Part shown: positions 29,972-41,419 of the stretch, one piece after another | Layout: every line of letters begins with the position of its first letter | Numbering within the stretch: position 1 is the first letter of the stretch | Origin: Ipomoea triloba | Taxonomy: Eukaryota; Streptophyta; Magnoliopsida; Solanales; Convolvulaceae | Direction of reading: 5' to 3' | Length of the DNA: 64,000 bases | Assembly: GCF_003576645.1 (NCBI RefSeq) | Contig: NC_044917.1 | Span: forward strand, 1,638,521-1,702,520 | The notes under the pieces: generated by a model | What the model was told of the DNA's origin: nothing | Seen by the model: the letters and a program-made list of their open reading frames with translations, nothing else | Databases searched by the model: none | Made by a program: the position numbers and the translations under genes

Positions 29972-30896
29972 NNNNNNNNNNNNNNNNNNNNNNNNNNNNN
30001 NNNNNNNNNNNNNNNNNNNNNNNNNNNNNNNNNNNNNNNNNNNNNNNNNNNNNNNNNNNNNNNNNNNNNNNNNNNNNNNNNNNNNNNNNNNNNNNNNNNN
30101 NNNNNNNNNNNNNNNNNNNNNNNNNNNNNNNNNNNNNNNNNNNNNNNNNNNNNNNNNNNNNNNNNNNNNNNNNNNNNNNNNNNNNNNNNNNNNNNNNNNN
30201 NNNNNNNNNNNNNNNNNNNNNNNNNNNNNNNNNNNNNNNNNNNNNNNNNNNNNNNNNNNNNNNNNNNNNNNNNNNNNNNNNNNNNNNNNNNNNNNNNNNN
30301 NNNNNNNNNNNNNNNNNNNNNNNNNNNNNNNNNNNNNNNNNNNNNNNNNNNNNNNNNNNNNNNNNNNNNNNNNNNNNNNNNNNNNNNNNNNNNNNNNNNN
30401 NNNNNNNNNNNNNNNNNNNNNNNNNNNNNNNNNNNNNNNNNNNNNNNNNNNNNNNNNNNNNNNNNNNNNNNNNNNNNNNNNNNNNNNNNNNNNNNNNNNN
30501 NNNNNNNNNNNNNNNNNNNNNNNNNNNNNNNNNNNNNNNNNNNNNNNNNNNNNNNNNNNNNNNNNNNNNNNNNNNNNNNNNNNNNNNNNNNNNNNNNNNN
30601 NNNNNNNNNNNNNNNNNNNNNNNNNNNNNNNNNNNNNNNNNNNNNNNNNNNNNNNNNNNNNNNNNNNNNNNNNNNNNNNNNNNNNNNNNNNNNNNNNNNN
30701 NNNNNNNNNNNNNNNNNNNNNNNNNNNNNNNNNNNNNNNNNNNNNNNNNNNNNNNNNNNNNNNNNNNNNNNNNNNNNNNNNNNNNNNNNNNNNNNNNNNN
30801 NNNNNNNNNNNNNNNNNNNNNNNNNNNNNNNNNNNNNNNNNNNNNNNNNNNNNNNNNNNNNNNNNNNNNNNNNNNNNNNNNNNNNNNNNNNNNNNN

Positions 30897-30971
<75 letters not shown>
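29900..30971. other. Assembly gap flanked by identical A/TA runs
   Basis: Positions 29972-30896 are 925 N. Each side consists of an A run passing into a (TA)n run in the same order. The gap may therefore be an unresolved microsatellite whose two sides are the same locus seen twice, and its true length is unknown. Confidence 0.85.
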
Positions 30972-30973
<2 letters not shown>

Positions 30974-31603
30974 TTGTTCAAATGCGGACAGTGCTTTTCG
31001 TGCGGCCGGTGCAGATTCACCATTAGGTATGCAAAAATGCACCACACAGTGTTCAGAAATGCACCATAATGACCGCACGGGAAACACTTGACATTAAAAT
31101 GGGTGTATACACTTGACATTAAACTGGGTGTATAAATCTAGCCGAGTGTCAATTAGAACCTATTTGGGTGACAACTCTTCCAAGAATCTTAATTCTTTTT
31201 TAGAGAGGTGCTTTGTCAATGTTGTTTTTAGGGTTGAACCAATGATTAATTTTTCATCTTGTACAATGTAACAAAGACAGCTCTTTTGCTCCATTTATGA
31301 TTAATCAAACTCAATTATACTCAAGAAAACTGAAACATTTTTGCCATGAATGCAAAAAACTTGTCAAAATGTAATTGAACTCTCTCATGCATACATTCTG
31401 CTGCAACTGAGTATTCATCTGCTCTCTAGTAGAAATTACATTGATTGATTGACCTCTAAGCCCCACAAAACTTGCAATGCCATCAGGAAAAGAACCTGGT
31501 GTAGTAAGACATTTCAAAATTGAAGGTCACTCTACGTCAAACAACTGCAGAGTGGAATGGATTAGATCGGGGGGATGAATGGATGGATCTAAACGCTGAA
31601 ATG
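30972..31603. other. Spacer with 26-bp tandem pair
   Basis: No gene is seen. 'acacttgacattaaa' plus 'tgggtgtata' is repeated twice at 31086-31137. The remainder contains the likely PGR7-type 3' UTR on the minus strand. Confidence 0.5.
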
Positions 31604-33948
31604 TCAAGAGAAGCCGACTTTTTCAGATCCCTCCTTGAATGTTATCTTTTTCAGTTTCTTCACCTTCTCGAGCTCTGGTGCATGGAAATTCTTTTCCACT
31701 TCCCACGCGAGTTGGGACATACAATTGAAAGAAGATTTTGCACCCTTCTCATCGGTTACTTCTCTAGGAAAAGGGATTCGAACTTCAAAAACATCCTTTT
31801 GGGGAGACCAGAAACGGACATCAAAACCTAATCTGTCAACCCAGAGCATCCTTGCATCTGGCACCTATGAGAGGATCACAAAATCAAACTTAGATCAAAT
31901 AGTATCAACTGCTTTCAAAGTCTGAGATGCAAATATGAAAAGATAAATTTAATGAAAATGTGAAAAGTTTCCTTCAAGTTGCACGTTGAACCTAGAATAT
32001 CCACCTGGAGGCCCAACAACCACTAAGGAAGTTGGGCAAAGGAAGACGTGCATAAGCAAAAGAACAAAGGAAATAAAATCGCCGTATTTATGACCAGGGC
32101 TAATTGGCTGCACATACGAAAGAGAATCTGAAAGGCAGAAGTGAGATAATATACAAACCGCATTGGTGGGTTTGTATCACATCATTATACTATGGAACAA
32201 TCTGAAGCTAAGAACATAAAAGTATTTTGCCAATATAAATATAATGGTTATTTACGAACCCGGAAATCCAAATCCACATAGACGTTACAAAAACGTATAA
32301 CATCTTCCTTATTGTGAAGATTTATCTCGCCAATCATTCTTTCAGCCAAATCTCGGAGAGGATCAGGGTTAGCCAGCTTATAATCTGAAGAAGTGACCCA
32401 TACACCGTCCTAAAAGTAGTCATATAAGAAAATGCCAAAAATTGAATTTAAACATTGAGATATGATTACTTGCCACATGAATTAATAAAACAATGGACAA
32501 ACAGTGATGAATGTCTCACAAACCTCCCCAAAATCTTCAATTTGGAGCACCTGTTCAACCGAAACGACATATAAGCTGTGTTCATCTACTTCATCTCCAT
32601 ACCGCCTTTTCCATACTGAACAGAGCTTCTGTATGAGAAAGACTTTTAACAATGACTTGAGATTCAATCACATTTTTTAACATCAGGGTCAAAACTACAA
32701 AACCAAAAGAAACCTCACTTGATACACATGGATTAACTCAAATGGCAATCTCGACTTGTACAAATTAAGAAATAATGTCATATTAAGCAATCAGCATAAC
32801 ATTCGGAGTTTCGTAATGCATTAATGCAATGGATCCTCCTGCTCGAGTATAGATGTCAGTCAGAATTTCTAAAACTTCCACGTCTTCATTTTCTAGTTTC
32901 GTTACACACAATTTGTTCTCTCTTATAGTGACAGGCTAGCCTCACTGCCCTCACATATTGCTCAAGCTGTAACTTTTATTCTTTTAAAACTGTCTTATCT
33001 ACTGCACTAAAAGCTAAAAAGAACAAAACCATGCTACTAAACCAAAAATATGGCACGAGAGGCTGCATGCTGCATTTGATCATATAAGCTACCATAACTC
33101 CCGCAAATTGCAACAGGAATTGTGACAGACCATAAGAATGTTCACAGACCATGCAGCAGGACATTAAGTCAACAAGAAAGAGAATGTGCAAACTTGTGAC
33201 CATTGTTATACCTTCAAAAGTTTCAAGTCTTCAGGCTTCTCAAGGCTGCCTTGCACTGTGCACTGCGGAGTCCGCAACCCACATTGCTCTAGCTGTTAAG
33301 AATCAATTGAATATCAATTCCATTATAAATATCACATTTATAATAACATTATGTCATACTTATACATTGAAACTTGATAATCAGCTAATAGCAATACTAT
33401 TGTTATACATTGAAACTTGATAATCAGCTAATACTGTCAAGGTCAAATCAGCTAAAACAATTGTCAAACACGCAAAGATTTAAACTTTATAACAGAAATT
33501 GTGCATTGAATTGAGCACACACCTGGACATGTAAGCTGGACTTGTTATGAACAGAAAATTTGGCAATGGAGTCACTCAAGCACAGAACGGGAGTGCCTTC
33601 AGGATCAACAACAAAGCGAACGCCAATGCCTAAAGGCCAACCGTCTTGCGTCAACGTGGAGAGAGTACCCAGGGAGCCCAATTCCATAATCGTTCTAGAA
33701 ACTTCAGCCGGGAAGGGCCTGCCATCGTTAGCTAATTCAGATTGGAGCGGCTCCGAGACCACGGAGACAGAGCACTTGGGAGGTCGAATTGAGAATCTAG
33801 GGCATGGGTTCCTGTTCTTTGACCAGGAAAGATGGTTTCTTTTGGGGGATTTGGGGACGAGGAGTGAAGTTTTGTGGAAATGGGGAGCGGGGAGAAGTGG
33901 GGACGGTAGGTGAGGTGTCAAAGTTCGAGCTTGAGGAAGCATCTCCAA
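31604..33948 (-). CDS. PGR7: Glutamyl-tRNA reductase-binding protein, PGR7 type
   Basis: GluTRBP/PGR7 binds glutamyl-tRNA reductase at plastid membranes and protects a pool of it for haem synthesis; the Arabidopsis mutant was found through photosynthetic electron transport. Exons in minus order: 33523-33948, 33212-33292, 32524-32628, 32260-32409, 31604-31864; all junctions are GT-AG and all are phase 0, giving 340 residues. The N-terminal ~70 residues are rich in Pro, Ser, Lys and hydroxylated residues, as in a plastid transit peptide. A split-barrel (FMN-binding-like) half follows: PAEVSRTIMELGSLGTLST, GWPLGIGVRFVVDPEGTPVL, EQCGLRTPQCTVQGSLEKPE. The C-terminal half contains DLAERMIGEINLHNKEDVIR, which fits the helical DUF2470-type domain. 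A start two codons later (33942) is equally possible. It corresponds in position to At3g21200, next to MSR1. Confidence 0.88.
33340..33434. repeat. ~50-bp direct repeat in PGR7 intron 1
   Basis: The phrase TACATTGAAACTTGATAATC plus AGCTAATA occurs twice, about 40-50 bases apart, inside the first intron. Confidence 0.7.
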
Positions 33949-34075
33949 ATTGAGTCTGAAATTCAGTGGAGATACTGAGGATCGGTTGAAGAGAGGAGTC
34001 GATGGCAGCCCTTTGGAAGCGCAGTGAGTTGAGGAGATGATGATGATAACATTGTCCTAAGCTACACAACCCCAC

Positions 34076-34977
34076 CCGGTGCTTTTCATTACATGGATAT
34101 TCATCACTCTTACTAAAAACCTTGTAAATTCTTCGGGATAAAATGGTATAGGTTCGATTTTATCAATTCTTTACATTTTCAGTCTACAAAATCTAAGCCC
34201 CTTTCACCTAGTTCGAATATATGACCATCAATTTAAAATAGTAATCAAGATGGTAATTTACAGAAATCTTGATTACTAAAAGTTTATATGGTCCTTCACC
34301 GAATTCGAACACATGGCCATCTATTTAGAATAGTAACGGAGATGTCATTACACATTACACTACATGGCAGTTGGCAGAAATCGTGATTACTAAAAGTTGA
34401 TATAGTGTGTGAACATGTTGTATTGACTATTGAGATGGTGGTGTATGTCATGATCTTATCTTTGTTACACGAGTAGATAGAGCATGATTCTTAATATCAA
34501 AAGATTACGAATTCAATTATTGACAATACTCTTTCAATTATACTTATCACACAAGGTATTCTTAATGAACCCTACCTTTTTGTACACTTTGAAAGTTATT
34601 ACATAAGAGTGAAATTTATCCACTACATACTCTTAGATAGCGATTGCATATTTACCTCGTCATCTAAAAAGAAAATGAATACATAAGACAGTTACATAAA
34701 AGGGAATTTCATTACCAAACAAGAATACACAAGACAGTATACATAAAAGGGGAGCTTTCTTTGCCACCTACAGAGTGTCATATAGGCAACTGTGAGTGAG
34801 ACTGCAATACTCTCAGTTAAGTTGCCAATAAGATTCACCATTTCTCTCAGTTAAGTTGCCAATATGATTCATCATTTCAGTGTATTACATTGGGAGTGAA
34901 AGCAATGGAGAGGTGATAGCTCTGTTTGATGTCAAGGCAATCTTGGTGGTTCATTGTGGCAATCAACAGCACTTGAT
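34076..34977. repeat. Spacer with two short direct repeats
   Basis: This spacer separates PGR7 and the next minus-strand gene. 'tggtaatttacagaaatc' and 'ttggcagaaatcgtgatta' parts are partially repeated near 34250-34400. The phrase CTCTCAGTTAAGTTGCCAAT is repeated 40 bases apart at about 34811 and 34851. No gene is seen. Confidence 0.5.
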
Positions 34978-37494
34978 TCAAGCATAATCCTTCACCATCA
35001 AGATCTCACCACATAGCTTCTTCGGTACTTGTTCCAATGCCTCACCCTCTTGCCATGCTTGCCCCACGATTACTCCTGGGCCCACGTGACGAACATATAT
35101 AACAACCTGATCATTGAATGGCCATGGATGTTTTGCTGCGATGTAAGAAACCCTTAATTAGACACATGCAAAGTACAAAATAATCTTGGTAACACAGAAT
35201 GCATCTATGATCTTTTATTTGGACAGGCTGATGCAGAAAATGTTTTTTTTTTTTAAATTAGCAATAGCATATATGCAACAAATAGGGTAAAATCAAGAAT
35301 TTAATTTCTTGGTTAGCCCTGGTCTCTATTGAGTACCATAAAAACACTACCCACCTGGCTTAGGGAAGCCTTCTGGTAAATCAGGCAGATCGAAAAGTCC
35401 ATTTCCAAATTCGTATGCCAAATCACAAGGATGCTCTGTTGACATCACTTCATTTGATTCCTTTACCGTAAAATATAGTGGATAAGATTTTGAGATTCCA
35501 GCCAGAATTGATCCACCTGATATGTAGTTGGTTGTCAGAAGCATGGCCAATTGGATGAAGAAAGTCAAGAAACATATCAGCAACAAAGTTATAAATGACA
35601 CATGAGATAAAAATTATAAGAATGGATATTTATGTTTCTAAGGATGCGTACACACTGCCTCAAGTACCAAAAAAAGTTAAAAAATAAGTTGAAATTTGAA
35701 GCAATAAGTGAGATGGTTAGAATTTCACACCTACACTGTAGGAGACCTTCGACAATACATGAACATTAAAACTATAAGCCATCCAGAAAACCCACATATT
35801 TCAAACATCAATAAAATGAACTTTCAGCATATTAAACAAAAAGTGCATATGCTGTTAAATATCAGAATATCAGATGTTATGAGTGAACATACCAATGAAT
35901 CGTCCATATGTCTTCCCATCCCCACAGCGGAAGACAGCCTAGCAAAAGCATTAACAGAAATCATCATGAGTTTGTGAAAATGCACGGTCACTAAAGAGAA
36001 GTAAAATAATAGATAATAGAAAATAAATGGAAAATGTGGAAAATAAGTCCAAAGGCAACATATCACGGTGAAAACCTTGTTGAAGTAATTTATCCAGGCA
36101 ATGAGTAGAGGCCCTGTATCACAATTTCAATGTATCAAAATATCTTCCATAAACCAGAGTACTTAAAATAAAAAGCTTTTAGCTAAGGATCTAGGAAATT
36201 AACAAATTCTCGTGCTAGCTAGATTCTATGATTGCTAACTAAATGAAATAGCAAAACCTGGGGAACATATAGAAGAAAGTCAGCAAACCTCCACTTGTTC
36301 GGCATTTCCAAAGTTCAAGTGAAGTTGCATCATTCCCATCGGAAAGCAGGCTAGATGCACTTTTCTTTGCCAACTTGGGGTCATCATACCTCATCCCAGC
36401 TATCTGCCAAGCTCTCGATATAAGCCTGTGAAAATTTCCACATATAAGATGCTGAGCTGCTATAAAAAGCATAAGCTCTTGTTGTTTTCCATTGAAACTA
36501 TGCCTGTAGCTAATAGATTCTTGGAACAATTTTAGAACTTTCCCCATGCATAACTTGAAATCTCTAAATACTAGATGAATACACATGCACATCATTCGTT
36601 TCTAGGAGTAAAATGCCACGAAGAGATGCAGAGAAAGCACGGGCTAAACATCTACATGGTAATATTTTCTCCAAGAAACCATCAAAATGATCGGATATTA
36701 AGCAAAAAACACATGGGAAAGAACAATGCATCACTGCATTCTTCTTGTTTAACGACCAGTAACTTACACAAGAAGAATGTCAAAGAGATTAGTAATCCAA
36801 TCCAATAATGAAAATGAAAAACTTTGCAACCAGAAATGAAATGAAATTTCATAATGAAACATGCTGAAGCAATTTAAGGAATCACAAAGTCACAAACCTT
36901 GGGTTTAGCAAGGACAGCAACCTATGCCGCCTTTGTTCCGGTATATCTCCAATTTTTTTCCTGACCACATAGGCAAAAAGAAACCGCATTAATAATGAAA
37001 CAACGATACTATAAAAGCTCAACAATCACTTATCAGCAACGCTTTTCCATCCCAACAACATATACTCCGTAACTACATACGCAAATATAGATTTACCAGA
37101 GATACGAAGCGGGATTGTAGGAAGAAGGATCGAGAGGAACGAGCTCTTTGGGAGGGTCAAGGAATGTCACTACGTCCTGCTCATCCAAGTAAGATATTTT
37201 CCCATTCGCCAATACTTCATAGGGTTTATCATCCCAGCCCGATGAAAATGGGCTGCCAGAGTACGACGACGACGACGTCGCATTTGCGCCCTTCCTTGCT
37301 GCACAGTATATCGATGATGAACCGCGATAATGAGCTAACCCTAAGCGGTATAAATTGGGGATTGGCTGCTGATTTGGGAAATTGATTTGACGGGAACGAA
37401 GCGGGAAGTATGTGAATAGGCGGTGAGCCGGAAAGCCAACAAGTCCCTTGCCGGCGCTGCAGCTGCACGTTGATGACGGCGTCGCAGCTCTCAT
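34978..37494 (-). CDS. Uncharacterised, probably plastid-targeted plant protein
   Basis: Seven exons in minus order: 37097-37494, 36898-36960, 36289-36425, 36076-36113, 35893-35938, 35355-35516, 34978-35135; all junctions are GT-AG and the frame is open for 333 residues. Residues 1-70 are Ser/Arg/Pro-rich and poor in acidic residues, suggesting a transit peptide. The rest is a soluble-looking domain with PYEVLANGKISYLDEQDVVTF, LDPPKELVPLDPSSYNPASYLW, ISRAWQIAGMRYDD, FNKAVFRCGDGKTYGRFIGG and a well-preserved end, VRHVGPGVIVGQAWQEGE then KLCGEILMVKDYA. No catalytic motif or membrane segment is evident. I have a weak memory of a similar Arabidopsis protein named only 'seed maturation-like'. The exon structure and even conservation across exons argue that it is a real gene; its function is unknown. 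Confidence 0.8.
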
Positions 37495-38109
37495 TTCAGT
37501 TACCGGCGGCGCTTCCTAATTGGAATAATATTCCGGGAAAACACAGATGGCAACGTTATGGAAAGTTACAAAATGATTTATTTTTCAAAAATATTTTAAT
37601 TTTTTTAGTGTTTGATTTAATGTCAGAAATTTATCTTTTTCTATTTGACAAAGTTAAAAAATTACATTCATTTTCTTATTTGTTATAATAATAATATAAA
37701 CAAGCTAAAAACCTCGTGGCATCCCCACATGAGAGAGGTGAGTAGCACAAAGAGCCCACGTCCCTATTAGAAATCAAACTTGTGACCTTTCAGGCGAGAG
37801 GATCACAGTTATGCTATTTGACCACAAATTCAATTTATAGCGTGAAAGTTCACAATTCCAATATTAAAAATACACAATTCAATGTCCTTTAGATCAATAT
37901 TCATCTTATAATATGACTCGGATTCATGATATAACAACTCCTTATATGTGGACTATGGGCCGCTTTTTATAGTTACACCGACCCGATATTGTAGCCCGCA
38001 TTCCAATTCTGGCCCAGACACAAAACCTTATACTCTTCTACTAAAATCAAAACTAGGGTTTTATTCTCTCCCTCTCTGAAAATTTCCAGGGTTCTGGTCG
38101 TCGACAAAC
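37495..38109. promoter_or_regulatory. Divergent intergenic region with weak SINE-like patch
   Basis: 615 bases separate the start codons of the minus-strand plastid gene and the plus-strand NSA2 gene, so both promoters must lie here. At 37710-37830 there is a repeat-like patch with weak tRNA-like features on the minus strand. A pyrimidine-rich CTCTCCCTCTCT stretch precedes the NSA2 ATG, as is common for ribosome-related plant genes. Confidence 0.5.
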
Positions 38110-40289
38110 ATGGTTCGTCCCTGAGTATCTTCATAGAATTATCTCTGAATCATTGATTTTTATCTTCTCAATCTTCTAATGCTGATGCCGCTCTGTTTGT
38201 GGAATGTTTCTAACAGCCGCAGGGAGATTACATAGAGCTGCACAGGAAGAGACATGGCTACCGCCATGATCACTTCGAACGCAAACGCAAGAAGGAGGCC
38301 CGTGAAGTTCACAAGAAATCCCAGATTGCTCAAAAGGTAATGTTCTATTTCTGTCTCATCACTACTTCTATTGTAAATTTGGAATTTGTTCTTATTTTCA
38401 GTGCTTACTTTGTTTGTATTGATTGATAACAGGCTCTGGGTATCAAGGGTAAGATGATTGCTAAGAAGAACTACCGCGAAAAGGCCTTGATGAAGAAAAC
38501 GTGAGCTATTTATTCATTTTAGCTCTAATTTAACTATCTTCAGGATTAAGTCTTTGGCTAATCATTGTTTGCCTTAAAAGTTGCCATAGAATATGAGTGT
38601 AGTTACATTTATTATTGAAAACTGATTACTATTGCTATAGGATAGTTAAATCAAGGAGATTTTGTGGTTCTCTACCTATAACCTTGAAAACAGAATTGGC
38701 TTTGGATTTTCATAATCCAGCTTAACAATCAAGAAGTCATCTTATATTATAGTATGCTGTCATGTCAACAGATTGGCAATGCATGAAGAGTCATCATCAA
38801 GGCGTAAGGTTGATGAGGATGTTCATGATGGAGCCCTTCCAGCCTATTTACTTGATCGTGAAAGTACAACAAGAGCAAAGGCAAGTTTGTTAGCCAGAGT
38901 TTACTCTTCCCTCCTTTTCATTGTTAGGAAGTGGTTGTCATAATTGTGATTGCCATTTCATGTTCTTTGTAGGTTCTCAGCAATACTATAAAACAAAAGA
39001 GGAAGGAGAAAGCTGGAAAATGGGATGTCCCTCTACCTAAGGTAGTTTGAATTCAAATTACATCAAAATCTGACTGTTTTTTGTGTTACTTTTCTAATCT
39101 GTGCACCCTGATTATTTTTAGCAGTTATCATCCTTCTCTCTATATACATATTTTTAATTGGTATATTACACAACATTGATCATGAGCTAAAGCCAACCGG
39201 CCCTTGAGCTAAGAGTTTTCCTTTACAAACTTCAAAATTGAATGACTTGCAAACCATTTATGGTCCGTCCTTAGGTGCAATAGTGAAATGCAATTTAAAA
39301 AATATGGTTATGCATGTATTGTTGCAAAATTGTGGTTAAATGTGATTTTGCACTTCATGAATTTAAACCATAGATGGTTTGCTTGAATATGCTGAATTTA
39401 TTCTTAATTATTATTCTCTTAAGATATGCAATTAGTTAAATGGGCACCTTCTACATTCCAGGTAAGGCCTGTGGCTGAAGATGAGATGTTTAGAGTGATC
39501 AGAACTGGCAAAAGAAAGAGTAAGTGACTCACAAAATACTAATATACGTATCTCTACTTGCCTTGTTATTTAAGAAATTTGCCACTTTATCTTCCTTTCA
39601 TACTGTTTGTGGATTATTTTGGGACTTCAGTGATTGCATATTAATATTTTATAATGTTTTTTATGACCCTGCCCCGAGTGCCCCTGTATAGTGGGACCTC
39701 ACAATATTTTCTTATTATTTGGTTTTGTTTCATATGCAGCCAAGCAGTGGAAGAGGATGGTCACAAAAGCCACTTTTGTGGGACCTGGTTTTACTAGGAA
39801 ACCTCCAAAATATGAGCGTTTTATACGCCCTACAGGTTTACGTTTTACCAAAGCTCATGTGACTCACCCTGAACTTAAGTGTACTTTCAATCTTGAAATC
39901 ATCGGTGTTAAGAAAAATCCAAATGGTACAATGTATACGTCTCTTGGTGTCATAACCAAAGGAACTATCATTGAGGTAACTTCTACGAATATGAACACCT
40001 TTTTCATGCGAATAAACTACTGCAATTGTTACACATCATTGATTGATCCCTACCTATAATTTCAGGTGAATGTCAGTGAACTTGGTCTTGTAACCCCTGC
40101 CGGAAAAGTAGTCTGGGGTAAGATCATGCTTTGCTATTTATGCAGTTTATTAGTCTGTTCTGCATTTCTGCTTTATGTATCATGTCTCACTTCTGAGTTT
40201 TGATTCATTGGTAATGTGTAGGGAAGTATGCTCAAGTGACAAATAACCCCGAAAATGATGGCTGTATCAACGCAGTTCTCCTTGTGTAG
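38110..40289 (+). CDS. NSA2: Ribosome biogenesis factor NSA2 (TINP1 homologue)
   Basis: NSA2 is a nucleolar factor of pre-60S maturation required for 27S pre-rRNA processing. Exons: 38110-38112, 38217-38336, 38433-38500, 38772-38880, 38973-39041, 39462-39519, 39740-39975, 40066-40117, 40222-40289; the joined protein has 260 residues, the usual length for the family. The first exon contributes only the ATG. The N-terminus is strongly basic ([21 protein letters not shown]). The C-terminal half is an S8e-like beta-barrel: [36 protein letters not shown], and the end [20 protein letters not shown]. Intron 4 begins with GC instead of GT (AAG|GCAAGT at 38880/38881); the flanking protein [20 protein letters not shown] is highly conserved, so the GC-AG intron is well supported. 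Confidence 0.95.
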
Positions 40290-41419
40290 AAGATAGTATT
40301 GAACAGAGCAGCCGGGTCTTCATTTTGCAGCGCGAAACCCCCATTTTTACTTCCTGCACTAATCATCAGTTTCTTCACTTTCTTGATTTGGTTTAAGTCT
40401 TTTGGCCTTAGTGCCATCTATACAGTTAAAGATCTTTACTAATAATTAGAGATTTTTTATGGTGACAATTGGCAATGTTCAATATACTTGGAACCAAACA
40501 TATCATTATATATGGTATTGTGAGGGATCAGATGGTATTAATTTTATGCAGCTATTCAGAACAAAGCAACCACCCATTTCCTCCTTTTATTATTGTCTAA
40601 CATGATTTTGTCAATATACAAAGGAATTTATTTCAATGGACGCCTTTATGATATTCCAATAACAGAAGTTACTCATCTTTTAAATATAAATTAAAAGAAA
40701 CAAGACACATTGTTTCTTATGAGGATCTTCTTCTTCTGTGTCATTGAATAAGAATCGAGAAAAGAAATTCAAATAATCACAATCATAATGAATCAATTTA
40801 GTATAAAAGGTCTGTTATTCATATGCTCACTCCAATCTGTTTTAATGTTCTTGTTGCCATGTTACAAGCCTAAGTAACATGCTCGGTTTTCAGAACCGAG
40901 AATAGACGAGGAATACAACATGGATATGCAAAACCGAAATGCAATATGAGCATTTCTCCTTTTACTGCACCATTTTGTGCTGCAAAATGTGTTCTTACAG
41001 ACATATGATTAGCTGCAAGCCTGCAACAATGCCATACTTATTTCAGAGCTAATATATACACATCTGCACTAAATGAAGAGAAAAACCAGCAAGAATGGCA
41101 CTTAGAATCACTCCATAACGAGCTGCGACCGTGAAAATAACACAGTCGCTGAATCTTCTAATGTTAGATGCATGATTTTCACGTTAAAATGTGATATGCC
41201 ACATCCTTAGTCATCTCGCATAGCTCTTGAAAATATTTTTAAAATTGTATTCTAATTTAAATTTAAATAATATTTTGAAGTATATATTGCACGCTGCATG
41301 CACACATATTGCACACTTCTATTAAAATGTCAAAAACAAACAGCAACAATGTATCTAGGAATTAGCAAAATCGCCAAAACACACTATCGCCAACTCCTAT
41401 CTCATCGGTGTGAACGCCC
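40290..41419. other. Convergent spacer between NSA2 and AHL-like gene
   Basis: The first ~150 bases are the NSA2 3' UTR. The rest is AT-rich DNA without a gene or clear repeat. Confidence 0.5.

Noticed and set aside
29776..31119. ~400-codon open frames across the gap
   Set aside because: They consist almost entirely of N; there is no coding evidence.
33797..34075. 92-codon frame upstream of PGR7 (MGLCSLGQCYHHHLLNSLRF)
   Set aside because: It is in another frame, overlaps the transit-peptide region and shows no family resemblance.
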